Shown here: piece by piece, positions 50,781 through 62,065 of the stretch
How positions within the stretch are numbered: position 1 is the first letter of the stretch
How the letters are laid out: the number at the start of each line of letters is the position of its first letter
Source: Aristolochia californica
Taxonomy: Eukaryota > Streptophyta > Magnoliopsida > Piperales > Aristolochiaceae
Direction: 5' to 3'
DNA: 64,000 nucleotides
NCBI GenBank assembly: GCA_029961685.1
Contig: JARWKL010000001.1
Coordinates: forward strand, 27,478,295 to 27,542,294
Made by a program: the position numbers and the translations under genes
Notes under the pieces: generated by a model
The model's database searches: none
What the model was told of the DNA's origin: nothing
What the model saw: the letters and a program-made list of their open reading frames with translations, nothing else

Positions 50781-53772
50781 CATTTCTTAGGGTAATATAG
50801 CCCATTACACATGATAAATCACTATACAATCATCTATGATAGTTGGGTCAAATTTTTGTAGATGGGCAAAATAATGGCTTGTTTGACTTGGGTAAATATC
50901 CCACCGCACGTTCACTTGAGAATTTAATGAGCGTTTTTTATTCTCTTCAAAAGCATTGGATCCATAAGTGATTTGCATCTTTAACATGTTTCAAATATGA
51001 AAATCCATTTTTTAAGCATGTGTGGAGGAAATCTCTTTCTTATAAAATTCCAAGTAGTAAGGGTTGAAATAGTGGAATTTTCCGAACTTGAACAACAAAA
51101 CTGTTGTATTCATTTGTGGTGTGTGAATAAATTTTCTTTACTTACAATGGTTATTGTTTTAAATTATTTTCCGTACATGAACTCTAAAATTTTCATTTTG
51201 TTGTGATCTATTTGCCTTTTTGGTTGACGAGATGAAGGGAGAACAAAAACTCAAAGTTTTGATTTATGAAAAAAGCGTACATCTAAAATGAAAATGCACA
51301 GTGCAAAAATATAGAGCGAGATAATTCCAAAGAGTTTCTGTAATTTTTAGGGATTTTAAGGTCTTTCTAGTTTTTATATATCAGGTTTTGCAATCATCGG
51401 GAAAAAGCGGGAAGCAGGGATTTTTTACTGAGTGTTGACTCCCACTCCATAAGTCATTTCTTAGGGTAATATAGCCCATTACGCATGATAAATCACTTTA
51501 CAATCATATATGATCGTTGGGTCAGCTTTTTGTAGATCGACCAAATAATGGCTTGTTTGACTCGGGTAAATATCCACCGCACGTTCACTTGAGAATTTAA
51601 TGAGCATTTGCTATTCTTTTCAAAAGCTTTGAATCCATAGGTGATTTGCATCTTTAACATGTTTCAAACATTCAAATCCATTTTTTAAGCATGTGTGGAG
51701 GAAATCTCTTTCTTATAAAATTCCAAGCTGTTAGGGTTGAACTAGTGGAATTTCCCAAACTTGGACAACAAAACTTTTGTATTCATTTCTGGTGTGTGAA
51801 TAAATTTTCTTTACTTACATTCGTTATTGTTTTAAATTTTTTTCCGTACATGAACTCTGAAATTTTCATTTTGTTGTGATCTATTTGCCTTTTTGGTTTA
51901 CGGGATGAAGGGAGAGCGAAAACTCAAAGTTTTGATTTATGAAAGGATTGTACATCTGAAATGAAAATGCACAGTGTACAAAAGTAGAGCGAGATAATTC
52001 CAAAGTGTTTCTGTAATTTTAAGGGATTCTATGGTCTTTTTAGTTTTTATATATCAGGTTTTGCAATCGTCGGGAATAAGAGGAAGCAGTGATTTTTAAT
52101 TGAGTGTTGACTCCAAATCCATAAGTCATTTTTTAGGTTAATATAGCCCGGTACGCATGATAAATCACTTCACAATCATCAATGATCGTTGGGTCAGCTT
52201 TTTTTCTTATGGGCAAAATAATGGCTTGTTTGACTCGAGTAAATATCCCACCGCATTCAATTGAGAATTTAATGAGCGTTTGTTATTCTCTTCAAAAGCT
52301 TTGGATCCATAGGTGATTTGCATCGTTAACATGTTTAAAACATGCATATCCATTTTTAAAGCATGTGTGGAGGAAATCTCTTTCTTACAAAATTCCAAGC
52401 AGTTAGGGTTGAACTAGTGGAATTTCCCAAACTTGGACAACAAAACTTTTGTATTCATTTGTGGTGTGTGAATAAATTTTCTTTACATACATTTGTTATT
52501 GTTTTAAATTTTTTTCAGTACATGAATTCTAAAATTTTCATTTTGTTGTGATCTATTTGCCTTTTTGGTTTACGGGATGAAGGGAGAGCGAAAACACAAA
52601 GTTTTGATATATGAAAAAAGTGTACGTCTAAAATGAAAATGCACAGGGCACAAATGTTGAGTGCGATAATTGCAAAGAGTTTCTGTAATTTTTTGGGATT
52701 CTAAGGTCTTTTTTGTTTTTATATATCAGGTTTTGCAATCGTCAGGAAAAAGGGGGAAGCAGGGATTTTTAACTCAGTGTTCACTCCCAATCCATAAGTC
52801 ATTTCTTAGGGTAAATTACTTTACAATCATCTATGATCGTTGGGTCAGCTTTTTGTAGATGGGCAAAATAATGGCTTGTTAGACTCGGGTAAATATCCCA
52901 CCGCACGTTGACTTGAGAATTGAGTGTTTGTTATTCTCACGAAAAGCTTTGGATCCATAGGTGATTTGCATCTTTAACATGTTTCAAACATGCAAATCCT
53001 TTTTTTAAGCATGTGTGGAGGAAATCTCTTTCTTATAAAATTCCAAGTTGTTAGGGTTGAACTAGTGGAATTTCCCAAACTTGGACAACAAAACTTTTGT
53101 ATTCATTTCTAGTGTGTGAATAAATTTTCTTTACTTATATTTTTTATTATTTTAAATTTTTTTCCGTACATGAACTCTTAAATTTTCATTTTGTTGTGAT
53201 CTATTTTCCTTTTTGGTTTACGGGATGAAGGGAGAGCGAAAACTCAAAGTTTTGATTGATGTAAAAAGTGTACAGCTAAAATGAAAATGCACAGTGCACA
53301 AATGTAAAGCGAGATAATTCGAAAGAGTTTCTGTAATTTTTAGGGATTCTAAGGTCTTTTTAGTTTTTATATATCAGGTTTTGCAATCATCGGGAAAAAG
53401 GGGGAAGCAGGGATTTTTAACTGAGTGTTGACCCCCAATCCATATGTCATTTCTTAGGGTAATATAGCCTGTTACGCATGATAAATCACTTTACAATCAT
53501 CTATGATCGTTGGGTCAGCTTTTTGTAGATGGGCAAAATAATGGCTTGTTTGACTCGGGTAAATATCCCACTACACGTTCACTTGAGAATTTAATGAGTG
53601 TTTGTTATTCTCCTCAAAAGCTTTGGATCCATAGGTGATTCGCATCTTTAACATGTTTTAAACATGCAAATCCATTTTTTATGCATGTGTGGAGGAAATC
53701 ACTTTCTTATAAAATTCCAAGCTGTTAGGGTTGACCTAGTGGAATTTCCCAAACTTGGACAACAAAACTTTT
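50781..53772. repeat. B-type satellite run ending at the retrotransposon
   Basis: Monomers at 51,018, 51,690, 52,362, 53,010 and the cut monomer at 53,684 are all type B. The 52,362 monomer has lost about 22-24 bp near 52,815 ('gggtaaattactttac'). The final monomer stops 88 bp after its anchor, at 'acaacaaaactttt', where the element begins. Confidence 0.85.
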
Positions 53773-55126
53773 TTAACGGGAAGCGAGGGTCATATCCACA
53801 GGGAGGACTGAATTTTGTGTATTCATAAATCAACTAGCCTAACCAAATATGATGAATTAATATGAACTAAACACTAATTATATCCTAAATTATCAAGCAA
53901 TCATCTGGTTAAATACTTGCACAATAGGAAACGTCAACTCTGGATTTTATGGTTATTCGTGCCTCTCTCGAGCGCCACGTAACCACAAATCCAATTTCTC
54001 AATCCTTGCGTCTATCCCCTCTCGGGCGCATAGAGTGAAAGATAGAAATCAGATTAAAATACCAAAATCCAACCTCAATTATAATCCTAACCTAATTAGC
54101 TAATTTAATCAAATATCCAGAAAACAAATATTCAATAAACATTAATTATCAAATCAGATTCAATTAACATTCAAAACCTAAGTTCAAACTATATAAAAAC
54201 TAAATTCAATAATGATGAATTACTCCCCTTCTTCGTCCTCTCGCTCGGGCAGCAACTCGTTCTCACGGGTGCTGCAATTTCCCGAAATCAATGGCTTCGG
54301 GTTGGCAAGAGTGAGTGGCCAGAGGTAGAGACGATGCCGGTGACGACGGTTAGAAGCCGACGGACGGAGGTAACGTCCGGCGAAGAGCGAAAAAGAGCTG
54401 ACATTCTCTTACCGGCTCTCTCGAGTCTCGGTTGGAGTCGGTATGGCTCCGGGACTTGTCGGAATATGTGATAGATGCCAAAGGATGGTCGGAAAGCGGG
54501 ATTGGCACCGGAGAAGCCCTCTCGGATGACTTCTCGGCCTGGCGAGCGACGACTGTCGAACTCACCTTGACGGAGACTCTCTCGAGCTCTCCTCGGGTTT
54601 GTTCTCGGTTGCTGGACGGCGGTGGACGATGGTGGACGACGGTGGCGTGACAAAAGGTATTGACCCAGCGAACGACGGTGGGGAACTCCTCTCGGGTCCT
54701 CCCCTGTTTCTGGTCAAAAACCTCTGTTTTGGTCTCCGTTTCTGTTTTCTCTTCACGCTGCCTTCAACCCCCTTCATTATACGCTTCCCTTTGCTTTAAA
54801 TATGACATTTCTTATTTTAAAACGATTTGCCCTAGAAATTACCTCCATTTCACTAAGGGCATTTTGGTAAATATCTTCTTCTCCACCCAAATTCTCCTGA
54901 AATTCCATAATTGAATCTATAAAAAGTATTTCAGGAAGAAATAAAACTAAAAAATAATGAAATATAATTCAGGAGAGAGAAATATGCAATATCGACAGTG
55001 ATTAATGCCAAATTCAATAAATGCTCATTTCATTTGAAAATCGATAAGTAACCACCTTTAACACAATTATAAAGATTATTCTATTATAATTAACCTAGTT
55101 CTCATGTCAGAATATGGCATCTATCA
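53773..55126 (-). repeat. 3' LTR, truncated at its outer end (about 1,354 bp)
   Basis: It aligns with 62,458-63,810 almost without gaps. In element orientation its last 62-65 bp, ending in the terminal CA, are gone, so it starts on the plus strand at 'ttaacgggaagcgaggg', directly after satellite. The inner end 'ggcatctatca' at 55,126 is intact and abuts the polypurine tract. Differences from the 5' LTR are mostly single substitutions, many of them C/T or G/A. Confidence 0.92.
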
Positions 55127-55143
55127 CACCCCCAAACCTAAAT
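55127..55143 (-). other. Polypurine tract next to the 3' LTR
   Basis: The minus strand reads ATTTAGGTTTGGGGGTG immediately before the LTR start TGATAGATGCC. This purine-rich block survives RNase H and primes plus-strand synthesis. Its position at the 3' LTR border fixes the LTR edge at 55,126. Confidence 0.85.
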
Positions 55144-56822
55144 CTTTGCTAGTCCCTAGCAAAACAACAATCGAACCAAAATTAAGCCTAGGAAAACAAA
55201 ATGCCACTTTCGTAGGGAGCACGATTGCATTTAGCGCATGCAACAAGCCGTTAAACCCCTACTCTGTAGTAGTGGATGAGTTATGTCTCGTGAGGGTTTG
55301 CATGGAATTTTCCCACAAAATTCATCTAAATCAATAATATAAAAAGAAAAACTGAAGAAAATTTACTCCTCATTAGCATATGACTAACACTTAGTATCGT
55401 AAAATATCTGAAAATCATATGAGATCTTGCGAAATATTAAAACTTGTGTAAAATATAGCCTATTATCAATCCAAATACACTCATTGTTACTCCACCTGAA
55501 CCAATGTGACCCATAAGCTATTACTTCAACAAAACAAAGAGGCAGCAGATAACAATAAAATCCTGGTCACATCACAATTAAGAGAAAATAGTAAAGTAAG
55601 TCTGTTGTCTTACAATCTCACAAAAGAAATATACCAATTTCAATCTTGACTTGCAACTTCTTTCAAATTACAATTCATCATTAAAGTTAAAGAAACATCA
55701 TTGCTTCCAGATTTAAAACCATTTTACGCTATTACCAGTGCAATTTTGCTATTACCAACATAATTTTTGTTTCACTGAATACTTTTGGTATTACCACCAT
55801 TTTGTATTCGTCTTCACTGCACATGCACTTATTTTTAAGTAATCGACTGTTCCGGTGCATGTCCCTGGGTTTGCCCAGGCTGTTTCTGAAGTTATTTGTT
55901 TTTTGCAAGCAAGAGCATTTCCATTTGCATTCATACATTACAACAAGGAATTTCACTTAGGTATAAAAAGGAATGAGTTCAAACAGGCATACAAGACTAT
56001 TCAGACTAACATAGATCAACACTAGATTTACATGTTCTCTTTTGCAACTAAGTTCCAAGTCTAATGCAATAGTAAGTTATCCCACTGAATTCTCATGGAT
56101 CACAACAAATGATATCAGATTTCTAATAGGCATATTCTACACAGTTTTACGATCATTTTCGAAACACATTTGAGCAACTTATTTTAACTCTACTAATGTT
56201 AACCACATACTAAGAGGAGTAATTTGAAAACCACAAACAAAAATCGAAAGAAAATTATTGCTAAGACATAAAAGAGTCATTGCCCCCCAAACCTAAACCT
56301 GACATTGTCCTCAATGGGGAAAAGTTAAAACACTATAACGACTACAAAAAAAAAAGAATAATAAAGACCCCCAGGAATGATACATAGTCTCCCTCGAAGA
56401 AGATTTACTCGTATCAGCCGTACTCGTAGGTAATCATCCGTAGATGAAACCGCTATCCCACATCACACTTTGAAGAAATCTCCGTGTGACTGGCCATTGA
56501 AGGCAGCAGGAATCACGCGCTAAACACAAGTCCTTAAGTTACTCACCATAAGGTTTTCATTCAATACTTCAAGATCGAACTGGTCAATCCCAGAACGGTT
56601 GTTTGAGTACAGACCTCTCAAACTAGGGACCAAAAGTCTGGTCATTGACTACCGGAACCATTTATGCTCTCAGCCGGCAAGAGAGTATGAATAAACCAAA
56701 AAAATAAAATGAAAATAAAAATGTAATGTACAAAGGGATAGAAACGTGGGGATTGCCCACAATGTGCTAAGTTTAGAGTCGTAAGCAAGACTCTGACGCA
56801 TTCAAGATGAATTGACAGGTTC
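55144..56822 (-). other. 3' non-coding region of the element (no env recognised)
   Basis: About 1.7 kb between the end of pol and the polypurine tract. In some Athila elements this space holds an env-like frame. Here only short open frames are present (the longest about 75-80 codons near 55,732-55,956 and 55,104-55,337), with no recognisable membrane or env-like features. An internal polypurine-tract-like motif lies at 56,283-56,297. Either the env-like gene was never present or it is beyond recognition. Confidence 0.65.
56283..56297 (-). other. Second, internal polypurine-tract-like motif
   Basis: The minus strand reads TTTAGGTTTGGGGGG, sharing TTTAGGTTTGGGGG with the terminal polypurine tract. 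It is preceded by a 'gaggacaatgtcagg' string, which commonly precedes the polypurine tract of Athila-like elements. It lies about 1.15 kb upstream of the working tract. Confidence 0.7.
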
Positions 56823-58165
56823 CTACAAGAAAATCACCATCACCTCCTCCGGTGTGGGGACATTCTCAAGATACGGTTTGAGCCTCTGACCGTTAACTTT
56901 GAAAATCGACCCGTCTCCGTGATTGCAGATCTCAATAGCGCCATGAGGAAACACCTGTGTAACTTCAAATGGATCGGACCACCTGGATCTTAGCTTCCCT
57001 GGAAACAAATGCAATCGTGAGTTATAAAGTCAAACATTCTGTCCAACAGTAAAAGACTTGTGAAAAATAGATTTATCATGTAAAAGCTTTGTTCGCTCTT
57101 ATACAATTTGGCATTCTCATAAGCATCATGACGTATCTCCTCCAACGCATTCAATTGCAACTTTCTCTCCTCGCCCGCTTGAGTTAAATCAAAATTTAAA
57201 GCCTTAATGGCCCAATAAGCTCTATGCTCAAGCTCAACAGGTAGATGACATGCTTTGCCAAACACTAGGCGAAATGGAGACATCCCAATAGGAGTCTTAT
57301 AAGCGGTTCGATAGGCCCATAAAGCATCGTCCAATCGAGTGGACCAATCTTTCCTATCAAAGCGAACCGACTTCTCCAAAATCCATTTGATCTCCCTATT
57401 AGAGATTTCCACTTGACCACAAGTTTGCGGGTGGTACGGAGTGGACACCCGATGAGTGATGGAATATTTCTTCAATAAGGACTCAAATGCTCTGTTACAA
57501 AAATGAGATCCCCCATCACTAATGATTGCTCTCGGGGTACCAAATCAATGAAAGATATTTTATTTTAAAAACTTTACCACCACTTTGTGATCGTTTGTGT
57601 TACATGATATAGCTTCAATCCATTTAGAGACATATTCAACAGCAACAAGGATGTATAGATAGCCGAACGAGACAGGAAAAGGACCCATGAAGTCAATACC
57701 CCACACATCAAACAATTTAACAATAAGAATGGGGTTAAGAGGCATCATGTTCTTCCTAGACAAACAACCTGTTCGTTGGCATTTATCACACACCTAACAA
57801 AAATCATGGGCATCTCTAAATAATGAAGGCCAATAGAAACCACATTGCAAGACTTTAGCCGCTGTATTTCTAGCACCAAAATGTCCACCACATGTGTGGG
57901 AATGACAAAATTCAAGAATGTTGGAAAAGTCTTGCTCATGTACACAACGCCTAATGACTTGGTCAGAACACACCTTGAACAAATAAGGGTCATCCCAAAA
58001 AAAATGTTTGACTTGGGAAAAGAATTTCAACCTATCTTGTTTACTCCAATAATCAGGAATCTTATGAGTTACAAGATAGTTGACTATGTCAGCAAACCAA
58101 GGCAACTGGGATACTTGGAGAAGTTGTTCATCAGGGAAGGAATCATTTAAAGGAAGGAATCCTTC
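56823..58165 (-). pseudogene. pol: integrase, broken by stops and a frameshift
   Basis: Integrase inserts the cDNA into the genome. The N-terminal HHCC zinc-binding part spans 'CHSHTCGGHFG' and 'CDKCQ', with a TAG (57,794-57,796) between its His and Cys pairs. The catalytic core keeps Asp in 'GIDFMGPF' (57,692-57,694), Asp in 'ISDGGSHF' (57,515-57,517) and Glu in '[11 protein letters not shown]' (57,407-57,409). There are 35 residues between the last two, a DD35E arrangement. Stops also occur at 57,560-57,562 (TAA), 57,545-57,547 (TGA) and 57,030-57,032 (TGA). A one-base loss near 57,099 shifts the frame. The C-terminal part with '[12 protein letters not shown]', a GPY/F-like motif, continues in the new frame to a TAG at 56,823. 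No chromodomain follows. Confidence 0.9.
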
Positions 58166-59371
58166 CTAAAGTACTACACAGCTCCTAGATAGATGATCAG
58201 CAACAACATTCTCACAACCCTTCTTATCTTGAATCTCAAGGTCAAATTCTTGCAATTGCAAGATCCATCTAATCAAGTGAGGTTTAGTGTCCTTGATGGA
58301 TAATAAGTACTTCAAAGCAGAATGATCAATGAACACTATAACCTTTGACCCTAACAGATATGATCTGAATTTGTTCAAGGCAAACACAACTGCTAGCAAC
58401 TCCTTCTCAGTGGTAGTGTAATTCAATTGAGCATCATGAAGAGTTTGGCTAGCGTATTGAATGACACAGGGCATTTTATCCGTCTTTTGCCCCAAAACAG
58501 CCCCCAATGCATAGTCAGAGGCATCACACATCAACTCAAAAGGCAAAGACCAAATAGGGGGTTGGACAATGGGTGCAGTGGACAAACATTTCTTCAGTGT
58601 TTTAAAAGCATGAATACAAGCATCATCAAAGGCGAAAGCAACATCTTGAGCAAGTAAATTCGTCAAAGGACGAGAAATTTTGCTAAAGTCTTTAATGAAA
58701 CGCCTATAGAACCCAGCATGACCAAGGAAAGAATGCACCCCCTTCACAGAAGTAGGTGGTGGCAGATTGGCAATTAGGTCAACCTTGGCTTTGTCCACTG
58801 CTACACCCCGCTCAGACACTACATGTCCTAAAACAATTCCTTCTTTCACCATGAAGTGGCATTTTTCCCAATTCATGACTAAATTGGACTTAATGCAACG
58901 GGACAATACGAGTGAAAGATTGTGCAGACATGTATCAAAACTAGAGTCAAACACAGAAAAGTCATCCATAAAGACCTCTAAAAATTCACCAATCATGTCA
59001 GAAAAGATACTCATCATGCACCGTTGGAAAGTGGCAGGCACATTGCATAAACCAAAAGGCATGCGTCTGTAAGCATAGGTGCGAAACGGACACGTGAATG
59101 TGGTCTTTTCATGGTCTTCTGGAGCAATGGGAATTTGATTGTAGCCGGAGTATCCATCTAAGAAGAAATAAAAATTGTGGCTGGCCAATCGCTCTAGTAC
59201 CTGATCAATGAAAGGTAGTGGGAAGTGATCCTTCCTAGTGGCGGAATTAAGTTTTCTATAGTCAATGCAGACACGCCACTTGGTGGTAGTTCTTGTGGGA
59301 ATCAATTCACCACTCTCATTTTTCATTATCGTTATCCCCCCTTTCTTAGGGACAACTTGAATTGGACTCAC
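58166..59371 (-). pseudogene. pol: reverse transcriptase and RNase H
   Basis: About 401 codons, still in the gag frame. RT motifs in order: 'VCIDYRKLN' (residues 34-42), '[12 protein letters not shown]' (69-80), '[17 protein letters not shown]' (103-119), the catalytic FMDDF (134-138) and '[16 protein letters not shown]' (215-230). RNase H follows, with acidic residues in '[14 protein letters not shown]' (D283), '[18 protein letters not shown]' (E322/E324), '[10 protein letters not shown]' (D349) and 'ADHLSR' (D392). The catalytic residues of both enzymes are intact even though the frame is bounded by TGA at 59,372 and TAG at 58,166. One Val replaces the usual Ala in 'LCNVPATF'. Confidence 0.93.
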
Positions 59372-59824
59372 TCAGGTGCTATCGGAAATAGGGTAAATGA
59401 TTTCTATCACAAGCAACCTGATGACTTCTTCTCTCACAACCTCTAGCATATGGGGATTTAACCTACGTTGCATCTCAAGTGAGGCTTTAGTCCCCTCCTC
59501 CAAATGAATATGATGCATGCATATGGAGGGGCTAATCCCTTTTAAGGCATCAAGAGTCCACCCCAATGCCTCTCTGTGTGCTTGTAAAACTTCAGTCAAT
59601 TGTTCCTCCTGCTCAGTACTCAAATAAGAGGAAATAATGATTGGTAATGAGTTCATGGGTCCCAAGAACGCATACTTCAATGTGGGAGGAAGTGGCTTAA
59701 GGTCTAGCTTGGAAGTTTCAAGAGGTTTGTCCAAGTCAAGAGGAAGATCCTGTGGATGTTCAGTTGTGATAACCTCATAAGCTTCCTCCAACAGAGGTAC
59801 AGAATTGAGTAAAGAATTAAGCTC
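59372..59824 (-). pseudogene. pol: protease-RT linker and start of RT
   Basis: Same frame, between two TGA codons (59,825-59,827 and 59,372-59,374). The first part is a variable linker. The end ('QAHREALGWTLDALKGISPSICMHHIHLEEG', 'QRRLNPHMLEVVREEVIRLL') is the conserved N-terminal RT approach of Athila elements. The terminal TGA falls just before '[12 protein letters not shown]', at a site where the family normally has tryptophan, so a single G-to-A change explains it. Confidence 0.85.
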
Positions 59825-60448
59825 TCAAAAATATGTTTCCTCATCAAAATAGTCCATGTCTAAAGATGTTATGCAAGACTCAAAAGATTCAAGAGTGGAT
59901 TCGTTATCAAGCATAACAGTTTCTATATTAAATGCAGGACTCAGATCATCAGACTCAAGTGGGTGGTGCCCGACATTAAATACATTCAATGAGACCTTAA
60001 AATTTCCAAAAGACAACTCCAACTCACCACTTTTACAATGAATGATAGCATTAGATGTGGCTAAGAAGGGACGTCCTAGGATGACAGGAATTTGGTTGGT
60101 CACATTGACTACTGGTTCTGTATCAAGAACAATGAAATCAACCGGGAACAGAAATTTGTCCACTTTTATCAAAACATCTTCAACTATTCCTTGTGGTATC
60201 TTGACAGAATGGTCAGCTAGTTGAAGTGTGATGGGAGTAGGCTTCAATTCCCCCAAACTTAATTGCTGGCACACAAAGAAAGGAAGCAAATTCACACTTG
60301 CCCCTAAGTCAAGAAGAGCTCTCTGGATGGTATGTTCACCAATGACACATGAAATTGTGGGACATCTAGGATCTTTAACTTTAGGAGGAGTGTTATGCTT
60401 CAGAATTGAGCTTACATTCTCAGTAAGAAAGACCTTTTTGTTAACATG
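59825..60448 (-). pseudogene. pol: aspartic protease region
   Basis: This stays in the gag frame. The retroviral-type aspartic protease active site DLGAS lies at 60,296-60,310, followed by 'VNLLPF'. The later 'VILGRPFLATSNAIIH' segment (about 60,030-60,100) matches the conserved ILGRPFL motif of plant Ty3/gypsy proteases. The protease would cut the Gag-Pol polyprotein inside the particle. The segment is closed at both ends by stops (TAA 60,449, TGA 59,825-59,827). There is no start codon of its own, as expected for an internal polyprotein domain. Confidence 0.88.
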
Positions 60449-62065
60449 TTAATTTCTCTTCTGTGTACAAAGGTCTTTCAAAAATCGGGCATAGGCAGGC
60501 ACTTGCCTAATAGCATCAAGAAGTGGAATATTAATGTGAACCTTACTAAACAGTTCCAATGTTTCATGCATGCTATCTCCTTTCCTAGGTGGGCCCGATA
60601 ACCTCTGCGGATAAGGAGATAATCGGACTTGGTTAGAGATCTGCTTTGTTGTTGGTGGAGAACTTGGAGGTTCTTCACTCAATGATGTGTCCCCATTGTC
60701 ATCCTTTGACTCCTTAGACTTAGTGGTCCCTACCCCATTGTTCAACTCACGACCACTCCTAAGGGTGGTTATGGCTTTGGCTTGCTCATGGTGGGGTTTG
60801 GAACTCAACTCACTCTCATGTGTGCTTTTGGGGTTAGGAATGGTTTGACTCGGGAGTCTATTTTGTGCTTGTTCACTCATGTGGCTGGCCAACTGACTCA
60901 CTTGCATTTCAAGTTTAGCAATGGAGGACTGTGTATTCTGCATGAATAATTGAAGTGTATCCTCAAGTGAAGGTTTTTGTGGAATCAATGGTTGTTGAGT
61001 TAAGTGTGGGCGTGGAGCTTGGGGTTGAGTAAACCCTGGAGGACCCCCAACCTGTGGGCCCTTGGACCATGAGAAATTTGGGTGCCTAGCCCAACCCGGA
61101 TTATATGTTTCTGAAAAAGGATCATTCCGGTTCGGTCTATGAAAATTCTGGACTGCATTCAAGTCCTCAATGAGCTCTGGGTAGGATGAACTAGATGGAC
61201 ACATTTGTGTGGGATGAGATGAACCAGAGCATATGGCACAGACAGTAGATGGGTTAGGAGAAGGTGAACTCTTGGACACCATAAGGGCATCAATTTTTCT
61301 AGTCAACCCTTCAATCTTGGCCATGAGCATGGGTGTTTCACTAACCTCGTAAAGACCCCCTCTTTTGGCTTCGTGGGATCTCCTATCAACATTAAATGAT
61401 GAACCGCACTGTTGATCACTCAACGTTTCAAAGAAGTCCCACGCCTCACTAGCACTCTTACCCATCAAACTCCCACCACTCGTTGCATCTACCATGGATC
61501 TAACCTGAGGTGTAAGACCTTGATAAAAGTATTGCACTAAATGCCATTTCTCAAACCCATGATGCGGACACCTACGGATCAAATCCTTCCATTTCTCCCA
61601 AGCCTCAGAAAAGTGTTCACCCTCCTGCTGCATAAAGTTGGAGATTTCTCTCCTGAGGGCTGTAGTTCTCTGAATGGGAAAGTACTTGGACAAAAATTTC
61701 ATGACTAATGTGTCCCATGAAGTAATGCTGCCCACCTCTAAGGAATTAAGCCAAGACTTGGCCTTATCCTTAAGTGAAAATGGAAAAAGTCTTAACCGGA
61801 TAGAGTCATCTGAGAAATTCTGGAATTTAAAAGTTGCACAAATATCTAAGAATTCCTTGATGTGGTAATATGGGTCCTCCTTCTCCAACCCATAGAATGT
61901 AGGGAGGAGTTGGATCACACCCGGTTTCAACTCATAACTGGCGGCAGTAGTGGGTGGCAATATAATGCAAGAAGGTGATGTGAAGTGGGATGGGATAGAA
62001 TAATCCCTCAGGGCTCTACGGTCACCTGCTGCAGGTAACTATAATGGTTCGCCCTGATTGGCCAT
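60449..62065 (-). pseudogene. gag: gag (capsid/nucleocapsid) pseudogene
   Basis: The structural polyprotein that forms the virus-like particle and binds genomic RNA. The natural start is the ATG at 62,063-62,065, with a TAG nine codons in (62,039-62,041). After it about 530 codons stay open to a TAA at 60,449-60,451. The conserved retrotransposon gag region follows at about residues 10-175 of the long open part, counted from 61,960 ('YHIKEFLDICATFKF', 'KAKSWLNSL', 'FMQQEGEHFSEAWEKWKDL'). A CCHC zinc knuckle (C-x2-C-x4-H-x4-C, 'CAICSGSSHPTQMC') sits at residues 241-254, followed by a Pro/Gln-rich linker. The TAA is in the same frame as the protease. It may be a decay mutation or an ancestral gag-pol stop; the other stops nearby make decay more likely. 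Confidence 0.9.

Larger units (their letters stand above)
1..53772. repeat. Tandem satellite array, about 82 monomers of 663 (A) or 673 (B) bp
   Basis: The whole stretch is one head-to-tail AT-rich satellite. The anchor CATGTGTGGAGGAAATC starts near 531, 1205, 1867, 2530, 3193, 3855, 4518, 5191, 5852, 6513, 7177, 7850, 8515, 9187, 9829, 10462, 11135, 11798, 12064, 12738, 13401, 14065, 14595, 15259, 16416, 17090, 17763, 18437, 19111, 19774, 20449 and so on to 53,684. Spacings are 661-665 (type A) or 672-675 (type B), apart from a few deleted monomers. Each typical monomer carries, in order: the anchor, 'gttgaactagtgg', a T-rich stretch, 'tttacgggatgaaggg', 'ggttttgcaatcgtcggg' with an A5G5 run, 'catgataaatcac', AAGCTTTGGATCC, and the dyad CATGTTTNAAACATG. 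No rRNA, tRNA or host gene interrupts it. The family is not recognised; a centromeric or other heterochromatic location is inference only. Confidence 0.97.

Noticed and set aside
511..53000. Dozens of 60-105-codon open frames on both strands of the satellite as genes
   Set aside because: They repeat with the monomer period, appear in overlapping antisense pairs, and are broken by indels in many copies. They show no recognisable domain. Similarity between copies is at the DNA level throughout and does not follow codons.
1..53772. CRISPR-like array
   Set aside because: The period is 663/673 bp with similarity along the whole unit; there are no short direct repeats with unique spacers, and the context is plant DNA.
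1..53772. Ribosomal intergenic spacer subrepeats
   Set aside because: No rRNA coding sequence, promoter-like motif or terminator is seen anywhere in the window, and the array is far longer than a typical spacer.
55104..55337. 77-codon plus-strand frame next to the 3' LTR
   Set aside because: It starts in the LTR and crosses the polypurine tract on the antisense strand, with no recognisable domain.
55732..55956. Remnant of an env-like gene in the 3' region of the element
   Set aside because: The frame is 74 codons, has no membrane segment or similarity that I recognise, and is flanked by stops; calling it env would be a guess.
57845..58150. 101-codon plus-strand frame opposite integrase
   Set aside because: It is an antisense shadow of the conserved integrase frame, which carries the recognisable motifs.
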